DNA of 64,000 bases, taken from positions 62,001 to 126,000 of the forward strand of contig NZ_JROM01000016.1 of NCBI RefSeq assembly GCF_000786655.1, written 5' to 3'. Below the pieces are notes generated by a model. It ran no database searches. It saw nothing but the letters and a program-made list of their open reading frames with translations, and had not been told where the DNA came from. A program made the position numbers and the translations under genes. Below are positions 57,940-64,000 of the stretch, one piece after another; the stretch's first letter is position 1; every line of letters begins with the position of its first letter. Source of the DNA: Kocuria marina (lineage in GTDB: Bacteria; Actinomycetota; Actinomycetes; Actinomycetales; Micrococcaceae).

Positions 57940-59235
57940 ATGCCCGAACCGGTTGCACCCCGTCCGTCCCGGTACAAGGACTCACCCACCGCATGGTTGA
58001 TTTTCGCGGTGGGTGTTTTCGCGTACTTCTCCGCGGTCGCGCAGCGCACGAGTTTCGGCGTGGCCACGGTGGAGGCCGCCGACCGGTTCCAGACCGCGGC
58101 CTCGGGGTTGTCCCTGTTCTCCATGATGCAGGTGCTCGTCTACGCGGCGTTGCAGGTGCCCGTGGGGGTGCTCGTGGACCGGTTCGGCCCGCGCATCCTG
58201 ATCACCGTGGGGGCCGTGGCCATGGCGGCGGGACAACTGCAGCTGGCCGCGGCGCAGTCCGTGGCCGAGGGCGTGGTGGGTCGCATCCTCGTGGGTGCCG
58301 GCGACGCCGCCACGTTCGTGTGCGTCATGCGCTTGCTCCCCGTGTGGTTCTCCGCGCTGAAGGTGCCCATGCTCACGCAGGTCGTGGGCATGACGGGCAA
58401 CCTGGGCCAGCTCTTCTCCGTGATCCCGTTCGCGGCGTTGCTGCACGTGGTCGGTTGGGTGCCGTCCTTCGCGGTCATGGCGGCGATCGCCGTGCTCGCC
58501 GCGGTGCTCTCCGGCCTGTTCCTGCGCAGCAACCCGCCGGGCGCGCGTGAGCTCAACGACGCGATCTCCCTGGCGACCGTGCGCACCTCCATGGGGCAGG
58601 CCCTCAAGGAACCGGGGACCCAGCTGGGCTTCTGGGTCCACTTCACCGTGCAGTTCGTGGGCAACACGTTCGCCCTCATGTGGGCGTACCCGTACCTGCA
58701 GAACGCGCAGGGGCTGGACCCCACGCAGGCCTCCGCCGTGATGACCGTGTACGTGGTGTTCAACGTGGCGGTGGCGCCGGTGATCGGCAAACTCAGTGCC
58801 CGCTTCGCGCGCCGGCGCTCCACGTTGTCCCTGGCATGCGTGCTCGTGAGCTGGGCCGGGTGGACGGCACTGCTCGTCTGGCCGGGCCACGCCCCCACCG
58901 TGGTCGTCTACGTGGCCGTGTGCATGATCGCCCTGTCCCTGCCCGCGTCCATGCTGGCGTTCGACATCGTGCGCTCCTTCAACCCGCCGCAGCGCAACGG
59001 CACCGCCACGGGACTCGCCAACGTGGGCGGGTTCGCGGCGTCCCTGCTCGCGATCTACGTCACGGGTCTCGTGCTGGACCTGCTGTTCGGCGCCGGTATC
59101 TCGCCCACGCTGTACGACGCCGATGCGTTCCGTCCCGCGATCGCCGCCCAGGCCCTCGTGGCCCTCGTGGGCACGGTCGCGATCCTGCGCTGTACGCGGA
59201 AGGTTCGTCGGGTGCACGGCCCCGATTCCGTCTGA
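57940..59235 (+). CDS. MFS transporter
   Basis: A 431-residue major-facilitator with about 12 hydrophobic segments. The A-motif loop between TM2 and TM3 reads GVLVDRFGPRILI, and the central loop after TM6 is short and ends in a hydrophobic TM7. TM1 has AWLIFAVGVFAYFSAVAQRTSFGVA, similar to NarK/OxlT-like and sugar-phosphate groups; the substrate is not evident. ATG 57940 follows GGGAGG by ten bases; the ribosome site lies in the leader hairpins just described. It follows the PAC2 gene by 58 bp. Confidence 0.85.
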   Translation: MPEPVAPRPSRYKDSPTAWLIFAVGVFAYFSAVAQRTSFGVATVEAADRFQTAASGLSLFSMMQVLVYAALQVPVGVLVDRFGPRILITVGAVAMAAGQLQLAAAQSVAEGVVGRILVGAGDAATFVCVMRLLPVWFSALKVPMLTQVVGMTGNLGQLFSVIPFAALLHVVGWVPSFAVMAAIAVLAAVLSGLFLRSNPPGARELNDAISLATVRTSMGQALKEPGTQLGFWVHFTVQFVGNTFALMWAYPYLQNAQGLDPTQASAVMTVYVVFNVAVAPVIGKLSARFARRRSTLSLACVLVSWAGWTALLVWPGHAPTVVVYVAVCMIALSLPASMLAFDIVRSFNPPQRNGTATGLANVGGFAASLLAIYVTGLVLDLLFGAGISPTLYDADAFRPAIAAQALVALVGTVAILRCTRKVRRVHGPDSV

Positions 59236-59440
59236 CGCCTGAGCGAGCGGGAACCCGCGCCGCGCGTCCCATTACGGCACCGGCTCGCCCCGCCTCTCCG
59301 CTCCACCGTAGGCGGCACCCATTCCGCCCACCGCGGCGAGCGCCCTCCACAGCACCACCCCGGGGTGCGTCGGAAGCGCGCTCGTGCACATGCGCGCGGA
59401 CCGACCCCACCGAGGGGCGTCCGGTCGCCAGGGTGGCGCC

Positions 59441-60856
59441 ATGACCGTTTCCCATGAAGCCGCCGACACCGTTCGCATCCGCAGCACCGAGGACCTCCTC
59501 GCGCTGATCCCCCATCAGGTGGGTCGCCAGCCCCGTAACACCTCGGTGCTGTTCTTCCCCGTGGCCGGCGCCAGCGCCCTGTGCCTGAGCATGAACTCAC
59601 CCACCGAGGACACCGATCCGTACGAGCTCGGTGCGGAGCTCGCCGAGGTCCTCGCGCGTGTGCGTCACTGCGGGGAGGTGGTCGTGACGGTGTACTCGGA
59701 CCATGCCCTCGAAGGCGGGGTGGATCGAGAGGCCGTGGCCGCGGCCCGGTGGGAGTGCGCCGTGGAACGGGCGGGACTCACCGTTTTACGCACCCTGGTT
59801 GTGGGTCCGCAACACTGGTGGGACCTCGCGGAACCGGACCGAGCGCTGCCCGTCGAGCTGATCCGGGACAGCGCGGTCAACGCCCAGATGATCGCGCTGG
59901 GTAGCGCTGCCGAACCGGATGCGCCCGAGCACGATCCGCGGTGGCGGCACCGGTTCGCCCGGAGGGCACCGGATGTCACGCGTGCGTGGGAGCGACTGCG
60001 TACGGACGACGGCGATCCCGCACCTGCGCGGGCCACGGTGCCGGGTTCGACGCCGCCCACCATCGACCCCGATCTGCGGCATCCGTTGACGGCGTGGCAC
60101 CGCGCGGTGCGTTGCGTCCAGGCGGACAGGCAGCACTGGGTGGATGCCGTCCTGGGTCTGTCGGACGGGCATCTCGCGCTGCTGATCGAGGGGGTGCACG
60201 ACGACCTCGCCCGGGACGCGCTGCTGTACGCCTGGTTGAGCGGTAGCACCGCTCGGGCCGCGGCGGCGCTCGCAGGGTTGCGGGCCGCCATGGTGCGATT
60301 GGGCGGCGGCACCTCGAGGTCCGAGCCCTCGGAGGACGAGATCGACGAGGCCCTGCGCTGCATGGTCGCGGTGGCCGGGGAATGGGACGGCCCGCCGGAC
60401 TGGGACACCCTGGACAGTGCGTACCGGGTGTTGCAGGTGTTGGACGGGATCCTGGGTGCGGGATGCGACCCGCTCGCCGACCCCGCCGAGGTCGCAGCGG
60501 GCTCTCGGGAGGCGGCGGGCGACCGAGGGGTGTCAAGTGACCAAGAGCCGTTAGCTGACCAAGAGCCCTCGAGTGACCGGCGACCCTTGACCGCGGTTGC
60601 CGCGAGCGTCGTGGCCACCTTGGCGCAGCTCGAGGTGTACAGGGGTCGCGCCCACACGGCGTCGCGGTTGCTCGCACGCTGCGCTGAGCGGGAGGGTGCC
60701 GCAGGGGCCGGACGACCGGTGATGCCCGGCCGTTCCGCGGCGGCCGACGTGGCGCACCGGTTGCGGCGCCAGCCCACGCCGTGGTGGTGCGTGGACCGTC
60801 GCACCGCGTGGCCGGGCCGGGGCGCGTGGGAACGCGGTGCCTCGGACCATGGGTGA
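59441..60856 (+). CDS. DUF4192-family protein
   Basis: A 471-residue actinobacterial protein. STEDLLALIPHQVGRQPRNTSVLFF at about 12-36 is the family signature, and ALCLSMNSP..., GEVVVTVYSD and LRHPLTAWHRAVRCVQADR-like blocks follow. A variable segment near 350-385 contains three degenerate short repeats (SSDQEPLADQEPSSDRR). The function is unknown; orthologues are often near helicase or sigma-factor genes, as here. ATG 59441 precedes the signature; no ribosome site is obvious. Confidence 0.8.
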   Translation: MTVSHEAADTVRIRSTEDLLALIPHQVGRQPRNTSVLFFPVAGASALCLSMNSPTEDTDPYELGAELAEVLARVRHCGEVVVTVYSDHALEGGVDREAVAAARWECAVERAGLTVLRTLVVGPQHWWDLAEPDRALPVELIRDSAVNAQMIALGSAAEPDAPEHDPRWRHRFARRAPDVTRAWERLRTDDGDPAPARATVPGSTPPTIDPDLRHPLTAWHRAVRCVQADRQHWVDAVLGLSDGHLALLIEGVHDDLARDALLYAWLSGSTARAAAALAGLRAAMVRLGGGTSRSEPSEDEIDEALRCMVAVAGEWDGPPDWDTLDSAYRVLQVLDGILGAGCDPLADPAEVAAGSREAAGDRGVSSDQEPLADQEPSSDRRPLTAVAASVVATLAQLEVYRGRAHTASRLLARCAEREGAAGAGRPVMPGRSAAADVAHRLRRQPTPWWCVDRRTAWPGRGAWERGASDHG

Positions 60857-61067
60857 AGGCAGGGGCGCCTCGGAAGAGGTCACGGGGAGCGGACGAAAAC
60901 TTTTCACGGGGTGCGGGAACAAACTGCGAAAGGCCGGTGTTAGGGCGAATAAGACCCTCAGAGTCTCGGCGGGACCCCGTGTCACTACGCCGGACTTGAC
61001 AGGGTCATAGGTGTATTGGCCGCTGATGCGGTGCGCACCCGTAGATCTGTCCAACGAAAGGTTCTCC
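60857..61067 (+). promoter_or_regulatory. Upstream region of rpoD
   Basis: A 211-bp gap with AT-rich patches (AAAACTTTTCACG near 60896; GCGAATAAGACC near 60945) and a perfect TTGACA at 60996-61001, but no -10 at normal spacing from it. No hairpin terminator for the preceding gene is clear. The sigma-gene promoter is probably here, but I cannot assign it. Confidence 0.4.
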
Positions 61068-62710
<1,643 letters not shown>

Positions 62711-62711
<1 letters not shown>

Positions 62712-63436
62712 TGTCCTCGGTGAACAAGAACGGTAAGCACTCCATGACCGAACGGGACACGAAGGTCCAGGGCATCTTCGACCGGATCACGGACTCCTAC
62801 GACCGGATCAACACGCTGATGACCCTGGGTCGGCACGCCCAGTGGTGCCGCGAGGTGGCCCAGCGGGCGGCCGTGACGCCGTACGGCCGGCTGCTGGACA
62901 TCGCCACGGGCACGGGGGAGATCGCGCTGGCCGCGCGGCGTCGTGAACCCCGCGCCGAGATCACGGCGGTGGATTTCTCCGAGAACATGCTCGAGCGCGC
63001 CCGCACGAAGCCCGGCGCGGACGGCATCACGTGGGAGTTCGCGGACGCCCACTCGTTGGAGTACCCGAATGAATCGTTCGACGCGGTGACCCATGGTTAC
63101 CTGCTGCGCAACGTGAGCGACGTCCCGCGCGTGCTGAGCGAACAGTTCCGTGTGCTCACGCCCGGGGGGCGGGTGGTCGTCCTGGAGACGGCACCGCCCC
63201 GGGGGCTGCTCAAGCTCGCGGTCACCGCGGGGATGCGGATCGTGCTGCCGCTGTTGGGACGGGTGGTCGCCAAGGACAAGGACGCCTACTCCTACCTGGA
63301 GAGCTCCACCCTCGGATTCATGCAGCCCGCGCAGGTCGCGCAGCTCATGCGCGAGGCCGGGTTCACGGACGTGGACTTCGAGACCAAGTACCTGGGCACC
63401 AACGTGATCCTGTGGGGCCGCAAGCCCGGCCCGTGA
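62711..63436 (+). CDS. menG: Demethylmenaquinone methyltransferase
   Basis: A 241-residue class I SAM methyltransferase for the last menaquinone step. The UbiE/MenG opening KVQGIFDRITDSYDRINTLMTLG and the SAM loop LLDIATGTGEIALAA, VDFSENMLERAR, NVSDVPRVLSEQFRVLTPGGRVVVLE are diagnostic. The start overlaps the rpoD stop (TGATG); ATG 62744 (MTERDTKVQ) is an alternative. Being coupled to the primary sigma-factor gene is unusual context for a quinone gene. Confidence 0.92.
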
Positions 63437-63464
63437 GGGACACATGACATGAAGGACACATGAC

Positions 63465-63500
63465 AAGGAAGGCGCGCATCCGAGGATGCGCGCCTTCCTT
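63465..63500. terminator. menG terminator
   Basis: A perfect 16-bp stem AAGGAAGGCGCGCATC/GATGCGCGCCTTCCTT with loop CGAG, followed by CGTGTCC. It separates menG (+) from the convergent DUF7455 gene. Confidence 0.85.
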
Positions 63501-63553
63501 CGTGTCCGGGCGTTCCGGCGGGGGACCGGGACGCCGCGGGGTGGGCCTGTCGA

Positions 63554-63754
63554 TCAGGCGCCGATGTGCTGCGTCTCGTCCTGCCACGTGGCGGCCAACG
63601 GGCGCAGCTTCTCCTCGTTCGCACGAGCGTGGTGGGCGCAGAACAGCAGCTCGCCACCGGTGGATTCGAGGACCACGCGCACGTATGCCTGGGCACCGCA
63701 GGCGTCGCAACGGTGGGTCGCGTTGAGTTCACGCGCTTCGAGTGTCGCGTTCAT
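63554..63754 (-). CDS. DUF7455-family zinc-ribbon protein
   Basis: A 66-residue protein with RCDACGAQAYVRVVL (C-x2-C) and LLFCAHHARANEEKL (C-x2-H), a small zinc ribbon. The pattern is widely conserved beside rpoD in actinobacteria and may contact transcription proteins, but the role is unproven. GAGGAT precedes the ATG. The gap 63755-63982 to the right shows no gene or clear promoter. Confidence 0.88.
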   Translation of the reverse strand: MNATLEARELNATHRCDACGAQAYVRVVLESTGGELLFCAHHARANEEKLRPLAATWQDETQHIGA

Positions 63755-63982
63755 GGGATCCTCCTCACGGGGTACGGAATGCGACGGCGCTCATCTGAGC
63801 CGCCGCACGGCCACCGGGGGTGTCACGCCCCGATCGCACGTACCAGTACAACCCACGCGCGCGGACAATGCTTCCCACGAAGGCCCTGTTTCGCCCACCG
63901 CGCACAAACCCCGGGTGCCGACTACAGTGGGAAGGTCCCGCACCGCCCGCGGGCCGCCCCCGAACCCCGGAGTAGCACCACC

Positions 63983-64000
63983 GTGACACCGTCCCGTTCC
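63983..64000 (+). CDS. Start of a gene cut by the window edge
   Basis: GTG at 63983 begins MTPSRS and is open to the last base. In relatives the gene after rpoD and DUF7455 is often a DNA gyrase/topoisomerase IV B subunit, so a parE-like gene is possible, but six codons cannot show this. Confidence 0.3.

Overview
The window is high-GC actinobacterial chromosome. Gene content and order (ftsQ-ftsZ-pgeF-yggS-sepF-yggT-wag31-lspA-rluD-dnaE1; glnA-RDD-DUF4191-lipA-lipB; sucB-lpd-pepA; a primary sigma factor with a Lys/Ala-rich tail; a polyprenol-phosphomannose mannosyltransferase), frequent GTG starts and many apparently leaderless promoters suggest a Micrococcaceae relative, Kocuria-like. Genus is inferred from synteny memory only.

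Layout. 1-6773 is the distal division cluster: FtsQ end, FtsZ, PgeF, a PLP-binding protein, SepF, YggT, Wag31/DivIVA, LspA and a pseudouridine synthase. 6830-13408 carries dnaE1, hisD, nrdR and a GNAT. 13718-14109 holds tRNA-Val(TAC) and an odd tRNA-like RNA with its own promoter and terminator. 14207-21768 is housekeeping: gnd, cysE/cysK, msrA, a Nif3-like protein, a zinc-ribbon protein, RNase P RNA, yaaA and def. 22023-26750 is a tightly overlapping four-glycosyltransferase operon followed by a LuxR-type regulator. 26835-31863 has two SDRs, an APC permease, a zinc alcohol dehydrogenase and a YidD-like protein. 32174-34731 has tRNA-His, orn and an mptB-like gene.

34791-43861 is the accessory region: a 9.07-kb element inserted in the 3' end of glnA and bounded by 22-bp direct repeats. 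It has a tyrosine integrase coupled to a Cro/C1-type repressor, palindromic operators, an AlpA-like excisionase candidate, a chain of tiny overlapping genes, a RepA-like ATPase whose gene contains inverted repeats, a scaffold-like protein, an HK97-type major capsid protein with its own promoter and a highly folded leader, and an HNH endonuclease beside a long perfect inverted repeat. Terminase, portal, tail and lysis genes are not seen. It therefore looks like a minimal capsid-encoding phage satellite rather than a prophage.

43836-64000 returns to core genome: glnA, RDD and DUF4191 proteins, lipA/lipB, a membrane-anchored pseudokinase, sucB/lpd (2-oxoacid dehydrogenase E2/E3, supplied with lipoate by LipA/LipB), pepA, a PAC2 protein, an MFS transporter with a switch-like leader, a DUF4192 protein, rpoD, menG and a DUF7455 protein. 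The first codons of another gene lie at the right edge.

All calls come from reading the sequence and remembered family features; no database search was run.
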